From Hyphomicrobiales bacterium (lineage in GTDB: Bacteria > Pseudomonadota > Alphaproteobacteria > Rhizobiales > Rhizobiaceae): a stretch of 64,000 nt of DNA. The translations under genes and the position numbers were made by a program. Below, piece after piece: positions 56,799 to 64,000 of this stretch (its first letter is position 1; each line of letters starts with the position of its first letter). Location of the stretch: NCBI GenBank assembly GCA_900467185.1, contig UBPA01000003.1, positions 930,001 to 994,000 on the forward strand. Reading direction: 5' to 3'. Under the pieces are notes generated by a model that was not told where the DNA came from, made no database searches, and was given only the letters and a program-made list of their open reading frames with translations.

Positions 56799-58016
56799 GT
56801 GCGGGCTTTTCTCTTCGTTCTCGACTCCCTCGGCATCGGCGGCGCGCCGGATGCCAGCGCCTTCGGCGACGAGGGTGCCGACACGCTCGGCCATATCGCC
56901 GAATTCTGCGCAGCCGGTGCGGCCGACCGCGCGGGACTGCGCGCCGGGCCGCTTGACCTTCCCAACATGGCCGCGCGGGGCCTCTTCCATGCTGCCCGCC
57001 TGTCGAGCGGCACCCTGCCCGCCGGCGTCACCCTTCCCGAGACCATCGACGGCGTCTATGGCGCGGCCGAGGAGGTGTCTCGGGGCAAGGACACGCCGTC
57101 CGGGCACTGGGAGATCGCGGGAACGCCGGTGCGCTTCGACTGGGGATATTTCCCCGCGACGGGCGACGCCTTTCCGGAGGCCCTGGTCGCCCGCATCTGC
57201 GACGAGGGCGATGTTCCCGGCATTCTCGGCAATTGCCACGCCTCCGGCACCGACATCATCGCGCGGCTCGGCGAGGCGCATCTACAGACCGGCCAGCCGA
57301 TCTGCTACACCTCCTCGGATTCCGTCTTCCAGATCGCCGCGCACGAGGAGAGCTTCGGCCTTGAGCGCCTGCTGGACCTCTGCCAGACCGTTCGCCGCCT
57401 GCTCGACCCCTATAATATCGGGCGGGTCATTGCCCGTCCCTTCATTGGGCAGACGGCGCAGGACTTCGTGCGGACCGGAAACCGGCGCGACTATTCGGTG
57501 CTGCCGCCCGAGCCGACGCTGCTCGACCGCTTGACCGAAGCGGGCCGCACCGTGCACGCCGTCGGCAAGATCGCCGATATCTTCGCCCATCAGGGCATCG
57601 GCCGCACCATCAAGGCGAACGGCAACGAAGCACTCTTCGACGCCAGCCTGAAGGCGATCGAGGAGGCCGGCGACGGCGATCTCGTCTTCACCAATTTCGT
57701 CGATTTCGACATGCTCTACGGCCATCGCCGGGACGTGGCGGGCTATGCCGCGGCGCTGGAAGCCTTCGACCGGAGGCTGCCGGAACTCGACGCCGTGCTT
57801 GCGCCGGGCGACATCGTCATCCTGACCGGCGACCATGGCTGCGACCCGACCTGGCGGGGCACCGACCATACGCGCGAGCGGGTGCCGGTGCTGCTCTTCG
57901 GCCCCGGCATCGCCAGCCGCCCGATCGGCATCGTCGCCGGCTTTGCCGGGATCGGCGAGACGGTGGCCCGGCATCTCGGCATCGCGCCCGGCCCCCATGG
58001 AAGGAGTTTCCTGTGA
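56799..58016 (+). CDS. deoB: phosphopentomutase
   Basis: The start is the GTG at 56799 ([20 protein letters not shown]): AGGAG ends 10 bases before it, whereas an earlier GTG at 56790 touches the ribosome site. The 405-residue enzyme interconverts (deoxy)ribose-1-phosphate and -5-phosphate. Alkaline-phosphatase-superfamily metal sites are in [31 protein letters not shown] and [12 protein letters not shown]. It links nucleoside phosphorolysis (deoA, minus strand) to deoC. It overlaps add by four bases. Confidence 0.96.
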   Translation: MRAFLFVLDSLGIGGAPDASAFGDEGADTLGHIAEFCAAGAADRAGLRAGPLDLPNMAARGLFHAARLSSGTLPAGVTLPETIDGVYGAAEEVSRGKDTPSGHWEIAGTPVRFDWGYFPATGDAFPEALVARICDEGDVPGILGNCHASGTDIIARLGEAHLQTGQPICYTSSDSVFQIAAHEESFGLERLLDLCQTVRRLLDPYNIGRVIARPFIGQTAQDFVRTGNRRDYSVLPPEPTLLDRLTEAGRTVHAVGKIADIFAHQGIGRTIKANGNEALFDASLKAIEEAGDGDLVFTNFVDFDMLYGHRRDVAGYAAALEAFDRRLPELDAVLAPGDIVILTGDHGCDPTWRGTDHTRERVPVLLFGPGIASRPIGIVAGFAGIGETVARHLGIAPGPHGRSFL

Positions 58017-58981
58017 CGTTGCATCTCAAGAAGGCGGAACTGCACTGCCATATCGAGGGTGCCGCGCCGCCGGCGCTCGCCCTTGCGCAGGCGGACAAAT
58101 ACGGCGTGGACGTCTCCGGCCTCATCGAGGACGGGTCCTATGTCTGGACCGATTTCAGCGAATTCATCGTCTGCTACGACCGCGTCGCTTCGCTGTTTCG
58201 CACGGAAGAGGACTATGCCGCACTTGCGGAAACCTATCTGACGGAACTGAGCGCGGCGGGCACGATCTACAGCGAGATCATCGTTTCGCCCGACCATGGC
58301 AACACGATCGGCATCGGTGCCGATGCCTATCTCCGCGGGCTTGCCGCCGGCATCGAGGCGGCGAAGGCTGCAACCGGCATCGAGGGCCGGATGATCATCA
58401 CCATCATCCGCCATCTCGGTGCAGAACCGGCCGAGCGCACCGCGCTCTATGCCGCCCGGCGGGACCATCCGCTCGTGACCGGCTTCAACTTGGCCGGCGA
58501 GGAGCGCATGTACCGGGTTGCCGACTTTGCACGCGCCTACGACATCGCCCGCGATGCGGGGCTCGGCCTCACCATCCATGCCGGCGAGATGGCGGGCGCC
58601 GACAGCGTCCGGGATGCACTCGATATCGTCAGGCCGTCGCGCATTAGCCATGGCGTGCGCGCCATCGAGGATGCCGACCTCGTCCGGCGGATCGCGGCGG
58701 AAGGGGTGGTGCTGGAAACCTGCCCCGGATCCAACATCGCGCTCGGCGTCTTTCCCGGCTTCCATGCCCATCCCCTGATGGCGCTGCGCGATGCCGGATG
58801 CCGCGTTACGCTGAATGCGGACGATCCGCCGTTCTTCCACACGTCACTCGCCCAGGAATACGACATCGCCTCCGAGGTGATGGGGTTCGGCGACGCGGAG
58901 ATCGATGCCATGACCCGCACCGCCATCGAGGCGGCCTTCGTCGACGAGGACACGCGGGCCATACTGCTTTCGAAGCTCTGA
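58013..58981 (+). CDS. add: adenosine deaminase
   Basis: A 322-residue amidohydrolase beginning at a GTG inside the deoB stop. Zinc ligands are visible in ELHCHIEG (residues 9-16), the catalytic [31 protein letters not shown] and [18 protein letters not shown]. It converts (deoxy)adenosine to (deoxy)inosine. Adenine deaminases of the same fold have very similar motifs, so adenine as substrate cannot be ruled out; the neighbourhood favours nucleosides. Confidence 0.9.
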   Translation: MTLHLKKAELHCHIEGAAPPALALAQADKYGVDVSGLIEDGSYVWTDFSEFIVCYDRVASLFRTEEDYAALAETYLTELSAAGTIYSEIIVSPDHGNTIGIGADAYLRGLAAGIEAAKAATGIEGRMIITIIRHLGAEPAERTALYAARRDHPLVTGFNLAGEERMYRVADFARAYDIARDAGLGLTIHAGEMAGADSVRDALDIVRPSRISHGVRAIEDADLVRRIAAEGVVLETCPGSNIALGVFPGFHAHPLMALRDAGCRVTLNADDPPFFHTSLAQEYDIASEVMGFGDAEIDAMTRTAIEAAFVDEDTRAILLSKL

Positions 58982-59091
58982 CCTTCGGCAGACGCCTGAT
59001 GGCTGGGGACGGCGCCGCGGCGGACTTGCGGCGGCGGGTCTTTCCGTGGAAAAGGAAAGGGTTCCATCCGTCGCGGCAAGAGGCTTCCAGC

Positions 59092-59721
59092 ATGACCAGC
59101 GTTACCGTCATCGACCACCCGCTCGTCCAGCACAAGCTGACGATCATGCGCAAGAAGGAAACCTCGACCGCGGGCTTCCGCCGGCTCCTGCGCGAGATCT
59201 CCACTCTGCTCTGCTACGAGGTGACGCGCGATCTGGAGCTGACGATGGAGACCATCGAGACGCCCATGCAGCAGATCCAGGCACCGGTGCTCGAGGGCAA
59301 GAAGCTGGTGTTCGCCTCGATCCTGCGGGCCGGCAACGGCCTTCTCGAAGGCATGCTGGAACTGGTGCCTTCCGCGCGAGTCTCGCATGTCGGCGTCTAT
59401 CGCGACCATGAAACGCTCGAAGCGGTCGAATATTACTTCAAGGCGCCGGAAAACATGGCGGAGCGGCTGGTGATCGTCGTCGATCCGATGCTGGCGACCG
59501 GCAATTCCTCGATCGCCGCCATCGACAAGCTGAAGGAGCGCGGCGCTGTGAACCTGCGGTTCCTGTGCCTGCTCGCAGCCCCCGAAGGCATCGCCAATTT
59601 CCACGCCGTCCACCCCGACGTGCCGATCTTCACCGCCGCGATCGACAGCCATCTCAACGAGAAGGGCTATATCATGCCCGGCCTCGGCGACGCCGGCGAC
59701 CGGATGTACGGGACGAAGTAA
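59092..59721 (+). CDS. upp: uracil phosphoribosyltransferase
   Basis: This encodes 209 residues from ATG 59092 (AGAGG nine bases before; [20 protein letters not shown]). It makes UMP from uracil and PRPP. The PRPP-binding motif is [40 protein letters not shown] and the final [14 protein letters not shown] are diagnostic. It is 110 bases after add on the same strand and takes up uracil released by nucleoside phosphorolysis. A strong hairpin follows 76 bases downstream. Confidence 0.97.
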   Translation: MTSVTVIDHPLVQHKLTIMRKKETSTAGFRRLLREISTLLCYEVTRDLELTMETIETPMQQIQAPVLEGKKLVFASILRAGNGLLEGMLELVPSARVSHVGVYRDHETLEAVEYYFKAPENMAERLVIVVDPMLATGNSSIAAIDKLKERGAVNLRFLCLLAAPEGIANFHAVHPDVPIFTAAIDSHLNEKGYIMPGLGDAGDRMYGTK

Positions 59722-59797
59722 GGTTCGTTAACCCTCAGGCGCAAGAGACGGGGCAGGCCGCGCCGTCTTTGCGTCTTCTTAAAGACCCTGCACGATA

Positions 59798-59839
59798 GTT
59801 AGAACACCGCGCGTCATTCATGACACGCGGTGTTCTAAC
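59798..59839. terminator. large perfect hairpin after upp
   Basis: GTTAGAACACCGCG (59798-59811) and CGCGGTGTTCTAAC (59826-59839) are exact complements; after one mismatch the loop extends the stem by about five more pairs. On the plus strand A-CTTTT follows. It may terminate upp transcription in either direction, or be a small repeat. A second short inverted repeat, TAAACCGA/TCGGTTTA, is at 59869-59886 before the next gene. Confidence 0.6.
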
Positions 59840-59934
59840 ACTTTTAAGTTGCTGCATAATTTTATCGTTAAACCGATTTCGGTTTAGCGAATGATGCAGT
59901 AGGACGAACGTCCTTTCGCTGCGGAGTTGCGGGC

Positions 59935-60462
59935 ATGATGAGCCGCGTGCTGATGATCGCCGGCCTTGCCGGTCTCTGCGCCTACACCCTTCCGAACCTG
60001 ACCGGCCGGTATCTCGACCGGACGTCAACGCCCGAAGCGACGCTGCCGGCCAAGCCCGCCGCCGCCCCGGCGACGCCGGCTGCCGTCGGCGCGCGCGAGG
60101 TGGTGCTGCCGGCCGGACCGGGTGGACATTTCAGCGCGAACCTCGAAGTGAACGGCCGCAGCGTTCGCGGCTTGATCGATACGGGCGCGACCGTGGTCGC
60201 GCTCAACGAGAGCACCGCACGACGGGTCGGCCTCTCCCTCGCCACGCTCGACTATTCCATCTCCGTTTCCACCGCGAACGGCCTGGCGAAGGCGGCATCG
60301 GTGACGTTGAAGCGGATCAAGGTCGGCAGCATCGCCGTCGAGAATGTCGAGGCCATGGTGCTGCCGGATAGGGCCCTGTCCGACACGCTGGTCGGCATGA
60401 GCTTCCTCAATCGGCTCTCGTCCTTTGCCGTCGAAGACGGAGCCTTGAGGCTGAAGCGCTAA
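59935..60462 (+). CDS. periplasmic retropepsin-like aspartic protease (PerP-like)
   Basis: A 175-residue protein with an N-terminal signal or anchor (MMSRVLMIAGLAGLCAYTLP) and an Ala/Pro-rich linker. The protease domain, from about residue 55, has LIDTGATVVALNESTARRVG with the catalytic Asp-Thr-Gly near residue 81 and a flap-like STANGLAKAASVTLK; it ends VGMSFLNRLSSFAVEDGALR. This is the TIGR02281-type clan AA family; in Caulobacter the relative PerP cleaves the polarity protein PodJ. Whether this one has that role is inference. It lies between the two nucleoside gene groups and ends 2 bases from the deoA stop. Confidence 0.85.
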   Translation: MMSRVLMIAGLAGLCAYTLPNLTGRYLDRTSTPEATLPAKPAAAPATPAAVGAREVVLPAGPGGHFSANLEVNGRSVRGLIDTGATVVALNESTARRVGLSLATLDYSISVSTANGLAKAASVTLKRIKVGSIAVENVEAMVLPDRALSDTLVGMSFLNRLSSFAVEDGALRLKR

Positions 60463-60464
60463 GC

Positions 60465-61778
60465 TCAGGCCGTCAGACGCGACAGGATGATCGGACGGGG
60501 CGCGGGAGCGCCGTCCTCGATCGTGTAGGCTGCCATGAACGCCGACGCGGCGTCTTCGGCGGCCGCATCATCGGCAGCGTGAACGCGGGCAAGGGCCTGT
60601 CCGGCCTCCACGCGGGTGCCGAGCGGCAGGATGTCGGAGAAGCCGACGCTGTGATTGATCGACTGGTCGGCGCGGGTGCGTCCGCCACCGAGCGCGATGA
60701 CCGAGAGGCCGATGGCACGGGCGTCGCATGTGCCGAGAACGCCGGCACGGTCGGCAGCGATCGGCCTGATAACTGGTGCTGCCGTCAGATAGGCTTCCGG
60801 GCGCTCAACGAAATCCACAGGCCCGCCCAGTGCCGAGACCATACGGCCGAAGATGTCGAGGGCCGCTCCGCTTTCCAGCGCCCGCCGCGCCGCATCCTGG
60901 CTTTCGACCGGACCCGAGGTGACGCCGGCCACCAGCAGCATCTCGGACGCCAGCGCCATGACGACCTGCTCCAGCCGCGTGCCCTGCTTCTCGCCGCGCA
61001 GGAAGGCGAGGCAATTGAGGATTTCCAGCGCGTTGCCGACGGCATCGGCCAGCGGTTCGCTCATGTCGGTGATGAGAGCCGTGGTGCGCAGCCCGGCGCC
61101 GTTGGCGACGTCCACCAGCGAGCGGGCGAGGATCTCGGCCTCCGACAGGGAGGCCATGAAGGCGCCACTGCCGACCTTGACGTCGAGCACGAGGGAGCCG
61201 AGGCCGGCCGCGAGCTTTTTCGACAGGATGGAGGCCGTGATCAGCGGCACGGAATCCACGGTCGCGGTGATGTCGCGGATCGCGTAGAGCCGGCGGTCGG
61301 CGGGTGCCAGATCCGCCGTCTGCCCGATGATGGCGCAGCCGACGCTTTCCACGACACGGCCCAAGGTCTCCGCGGATGGCGCGATATGATAGCCGGGAAT
61401 GGATTCGAGCTTGTCGAGCGTGCCGCCGGTGTGGCCGAGGCCGCGGCCGGAAATCATGGGCACGACGAGGCCGCAGGCGGCCAGGATCGGCGCAAGCATG
61501 AGCGAGACATTGTCGCCCACACCGCCGGTCGAGTGCTTGTCTGCGACCGGGCGACCGAGGGCGTGATAGTCGAGCACCGTGCCGCTGTCGCGCATGGCGA
61601 CCGTCAGCGCCACCGTCTCGGCGCTGGTCATGCCGGAAAACCATGTCGCCATGGCGAAGGCCGCCACCTGGGCGTCCCCGATGGAGCCGTCGGCCATGCC
61701 GGCGACGAAGTCGGCGATCTCGCTCGGCGCAAGAGCAACGCGATCACGTTTGCGGCGGATGATTTCCTGCGGGATCAT
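60465..61778 (-). CDS. deoA: thymidine phosphorylase
   Basis: The start is at 61778 (MIPQEIIRRKRDRVALAPSE), four bases inside the end of deoC; GAGGCG precedes it. The 437-residue enzyme splits thymidine and deoxyuridine with phosphate. Phosphate and pyrimidine sites are present: KHSTGGVGDNVSLMLAPIL, SGRGLGHTGGTLDKLESIPG and KVGSGAFMASL. The last gene of the ABC permease-cdd-deoC-deoA order, giving deoxyribose-1-phosphate for deoB. Confidence 0.96.
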   Translation of the reverse strand: MIPQEIIRRKRDRVALAPSEIADFVAGMADGSIGDAQVAAFAMATWFSGMTSAETVALTVAMRDSGTVLDYHALGRPVADKHSTGGVGDNVSLMLAPILAACGLVVPMISGRGLGHTGGTLDKLESIPGYHIAPSAETLGRVVESVGCAIIGQTADLAPADRRLYAIRDITATVDSVPLITASILSKKLAAGLGSLVLDVKVGSGAFMASLSEAEILARSLVDVANGAGLRTTALITDMSEPLADAVGNALEILNCLAFLRGEKQGTRLEQVVMALASEMLLVAGVTSGPVESQDAARRALESGAALDIFGRMVSALGGPVDFVERPEAYLTAAPVIRPIAADRAGVLGTCDARAIGLSVIALGGGRTRADQSINHSVGFSDILPLGTRVEAGQALARVHAADDAAAEDAASAFMAAYTIEDGAPAPRPIILSRLTA

Positions 61779-61782
61779 CGCC

Positions 61783-62559
61783 TCAATACGCCGCTGGCGC
61801 GGCAAGGGACTCGCGCCCCTCGATGACCGACAGGATATCGCCGAGTAGGCCCGACGCCCCGAAGCGGAAGGTGGAGGGCATCAGCCAGTCGGGACCGTGA
61901 ATGGTGGCGGCGAGCGTCAGGTAGAGCCGCGCGTCGGCCACGGTCTTGACGCCGCCGGCCGGCTTGAAGCCCACCCGGCGGCCCGTCTCGCGGATGGCGG
62001 TCAGCATGATGTCGGCCGCTTCCAGCGTCGCGTTGACGGCGACTTTGCCGGTGGAGGTCTTGATGAAATCGGCGCCTTCCTGGATGGCGAGGTGCGAGGC
62101 GTTGCGGATCAGCCCGCGCTCCTTCAGCTCGCCGGTCTCCAGAATCGTCTTGAGAACCACGGTTTCCCCGCAGGCGGCGCGGACGGCGCGGATCATCTCG
62201 CGCACCGCCTCTTCGTCGCCGGCCATCAAAGCACGATAGGGAATGACGAGGTCGATCTCGTCGGCCCCATCGGCAATCGCGGTGGTGGTTTCGGCGACGA
62301 CGTCATCCACTGGCAACTCGCCCGAGGGAAAATTGACGACGGTTGCGATGCGCACCGGGCTCGACGCACTGAGAATGCCGCGGGCTTGTGCCACGAAGCG
62401 CGGCCAGATGCAGATGGCGGCAACGGGCCCATGCGGCGTGCGCGCCCGCGCGCACAGCGCCTCGATGGCCTGAGGCGTGCAGTCGTCGCTCAGATCGGTC
62501 AGGTCGAGCAGGGACAGCGCGAGAGAGGCGAGCTGCCGGTTGCTGGCTTCCAGTGTCAT
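61783..62559 (-). CDS. deoC: deoxyribose-phosphate aldolase
   Basis: This encodes 258 residues from ATG 62559 (GGGAGG ahead; MTLEASNRQLASLALSLLDL). A class I aldolase splitting deoxyribose-5-phosphate into acetaldehyde and glyceraldehyde-3-phosphate. The Schiff-base lysine is in ADFIKTSTGKVAVNA near residue 165, the proton-relay Lys in GFKPAGGVKTVADARLY, and EIDLVIPYRAL matches the family. Length fits the E. coli-type subgroup. Upstream of deoA, which begins within four bases of its stop. Confidence 0.96.
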   Translation of the reverse strand: MTLEASNRQLASLALSLLDLTDLSDDCTPQAIEALCARARTPHGPVAAICIWPRFVAQARGILSASSPVRIATVVNFPSGELPVDDVVAETTTAIADGADEIDLVIPYRALMAGDEEAVREMIRAVRAACGETVVLKTILETGELKERGLIRNASHLAIQEGADFIKTSTGKVAVNATLEAADIMLTAIRETGRRVGFKPAGGVKTVADARLYLTLAATIHGPDWLMPSTFRFGASGLLGDILSVIEGRESLAAPAAY

Positions 62560-62674
62560 AGGTGCCTCCCTTGGGCGGGTTCGGTCCTGATGCGGTAGAG
62601 GTTTTGGTGCCGTTTGGCAAAGCCAATCGGGGCCTCGCAAGCCGTGAGAGACTTGGGAACCTCGGAGGGGACGA

Positions 62675-63067
62675 TCAGCCGATGGTGTCGGTGGCGAAGG
62701 AATGCGGCAGAAGGTCGGACAGGGTCACCGTCTTCCTCACCCCGGTCTCGTCGCAGAGATAGATCGGCGTGCCGGCTTCGGCAAATTCCGACAGGCGCTG
62801 GCGGCAGCCGCCACAGGGCGGGCAGAGCGGCAGTTTTTCGGCGATGACGGCGACTTCGAGGATCTTGCGGGCGCCACCCATGATCATGTGGCTGATCGCC
62901 GTGGTTTCCGCACACCAGCCCTCGGGAAAGGAGAGGTTCTCGATATTGGCGCCGGCATAGATCGTGCCGTCCTCGGCGCGAATGGCCGCGCCGACGGGGA
63001 ACTTGGAATAGGGCGCATGCGCAAGCGCCATGGCCTTGCGGGCGGCTTCGAAGAGATCGGTCGCCAT
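62675..63067 (-). CDS. cdd: cytidine deaminase
   Basis: This encodes 130 residues from ATG 63067 (GGAGCG ahead; MATDLFEAARKAMALAHAPY). It deaminates (deoxy)cytidine to (deoxy)uridine. The zinc site is complete: WCAETTAISHMI with the catalytic Glu and PLCPPCGGCRQRLSEFA with two more cysteines. It has the short tetrameric form. Four bases separate it from the ABC permease gene; the next gene, deoC, starts 115 bases on, with nothing recognisable between. Confidence 0.96.
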   Translation of the reverse strand: MATDLFEAARKAMALAHAPYSKFPVGAAIRAEDGTIYAGANIENLSFPEGWCAETTAISHMIMGGARKILEVAVIAEKLPLCPPCGGCRQRLSEFAEAGTPIYLCDETGVRKTVTLSDLLPHSFATDTIG

Positions 63068-63071
63068 GGGA

Positions 63072-64000
63072 TCAGCGCTCCTTGACATAGGGGACACCGC
63101 CGGCCTTGGGCGGCACGGCCTTGCCGATGAAACCGGCGAGCAGGATGACGGTGAGAATATAGGGCAGCGCCTGCATGAGCTGCACAGGGATCTGCCCGAT
63201 CAGCGGCAGCGGATTGCCCTGCAGGCGGATGGCCAGCGCATCGAGGAAGCCGAAGAGCAGGCAGGCGAGCATGACGTTGAGCGGCTTCCATTTGGCGAAG
63301 ATCAGCGCGGCGAGCGCGATATAGCCTTTGCCGGCCGTCATGCCCTTGACGAAGCCGGCGGTCATGGCGAGCGAAAGATAGGCGCCGCCGAGGCCCGCAA
63401 GAATGCCGCAGCAGATGACGGCGCGATAGCGCATCCAGACGACCGAAATGCCGGCCGTATCCACCGCGCCCGGATTTTCGCCGACGGCGCGCAGGCGCAG
63501 GCCGAAGCGGGTGCGGTAGAGGATCCACCAGGTGATCGGCACCATGGCGAAGGCGAGGTAGGTGAGGAAGAAGTGGCCGGAGATGAGATCGGCATAGATC
63601 GGCCCGATGACGGGAACCGGGCGGATCTCCTCGGCGAAAGGGAAGGTGATGGTCGAGAACCGGGCGTCTCCGGCCAGTGCCGGCGTGCGGCCGCCCTGGC
63701 GGAACCAGGCTTCGCCCAGAATGACGGTGGAGCCGAAGACGATGAAGTTGATCGCCACGCCCGAGACGATCTGGCTGCCGCGCTGGGTGATGGAGGCATA
63801 GCCGTGCACCAGCGACAGGAGGACCGAGATGAGGATGGCGGCGAGAAGCCCCGCCCAGACATTGCCGGTCACCGCGGCGACCGCGCCGGCGGCGAAGGCG
63901 GCACCCAGCATCTTGCCCTCAAGCCCGATGTCGAAGACGCCGGCGCGTTCGGTGAAGAGACCGCCGAGGGCTGCGAAGATGAGGGGCACGGAGACGCGGA
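63072..64000 (-). CDS. nucleoside ABC transporter permease (partial, start outside window)
   Basis: The visible 309 residues continue past the right edge (no start seen; the codons before the first Met are coding). Many hydrophobic spans and the BPD_transp_2 motifs are present: FDIGLEGKMLGAAFAAGAVA, GSQIVSGVAINFIVFGSTVI, LRAVGENPGAVDTAGISVVW, and GYIALAALIFAKWKPLNVML. This is the second permease (NupQ/YufQ type) of BMP-dependent purine or pyrimidine nucleoside importers. The partner permease, ATPase and binding protein should lie just outside to the right. The context with cdd and deoA supports a nucleoside substrate. Confidence 0.92.
   Translation of the reverse strand, partial: RVSVPLIFAALGGLFTERAGVFDIGLEGKMLGAAFAAGAVAAVTGNVWAGLLAAILISVLLSLVHGYASITQRGSQIVSGVAINFIVFGSTVILGEAWFRQGGRTPALAGDARFSTITFPFAEEIRPVPVIGPIYADLISGHFFLTYLAFAMVPITWWILYRTRFGLRLRAVGENPGAVDTAGISVVWMRYRAVICCGILAGLGGAYLSLAMTAGFVKGMTAGKGYIALAALIFAKWKPLNVMLACLLFGFLDALAIRLQGNPLPLIGQIPVQLMQALPYILTVILLAGFIGKAVPPKAGGVPYVKER

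Overview
The window is about 64 kb of high-GC DNA from the main chromosome of an alphaproteobacterium, almost certainly a member of the Rhizobiaceae (Rhizobium/Shinella/Ensifer type). The evidence is the rpsT-dnaA pairing without an adjacent origin, Rhizobium-type mosaic intergenic repeats, a GGAA-N6-TTCC inositol operator, an HWE-type phytochrome kinase, a Caulobacter-style cpa/tad pilus locus with a CtrA-type box, and GANTC (CcrM) sites next to dnaA. There are no rRNA or tRNA genes, phage, transposases or CRISPR arrays; most of the window is ordinary core chromosome.

Layout. 1-5.1 kb: a partial cupin gene, a secreted protein of unknown function, a UPF0104 membrane protein, an M20 peptidase, a MarR regulator, a probable 145-nt small RNA and a small membrane protein. 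5.2-9.1 kb: polA, then a parDE toxin-antitoxin pair lying between two intergenic repeat elements. 9.2-14.5 kb: a three-gene RND multidrug efflux operon (adaptor, pump, TetR regulator) with a candidate operator. 14.5-20 kb: dut, prfC, the trehalose genes otsB-otsA and a HAD phosphatase. 20.6-27.6 kb: inositol catabolism (iolR, iolC fused to an aldolase-like domain, iolD, iolE, iolB). 27.7-33.1 kb: a class II glutamine amidotransferase, coaBC, and a bacteriophytochrome kinase with its heme oxygenase. 33.2-36.4 kb: a MacAB-type exporter. 36.6-40.6 kb: ubiB, ubiE, mutM, rpsT.

40.6-44.6 kb: a 1.1-kb dnaA upstream region with a dense GANTC cluster and a good sigma70 promoter, then dnaA and a leucyl-aminopeptidase-like gene. 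44.8-56.7 kb: the Flp/tad pilus locus. It holds a TadD-like TPR lipoprotein, cpaB-cpaC-cpaD-cpaE-cpaF-tadB-tadC as one operon behind a perfect TTAA-N7-TTAA box, the prepilin peptidase cpaA, the pilin gene, a stand-alone CpaC-N-domain-like protein and two TadE/TadG-type minor pilins. 56.8-64 kb: nucleoside salvage in two convergent groups, deoB-add-upp on the plus strand and ABC permease-cdd-deoC-deoA on the minus strand, with a PerP-like periplasmic aspartic protease gene between them.

The genes form self-contained modules: cytidine and other nucleosides are imported, deaminated and phosphorolysed, and the deoxyribose phosphate goes to the aldolase; inositol is taken from inosose to malonate semialdehyde precursors under IolR; biliverdin made by the heme oxygenase feeds the phytochrome. 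Regulatory signals readable in the DNA (GANTC cluster at dnaA, CtrA box at the pilus operon, IolR and TetR operators, ParD operator, the small RNA before polA) are the most interesting content. I did not find an obviously new multi-gene system; the best leads are the small RNA, the dnaA upstream region and the unexplained 0.75-kb gap at 19.9-20.6 kb.
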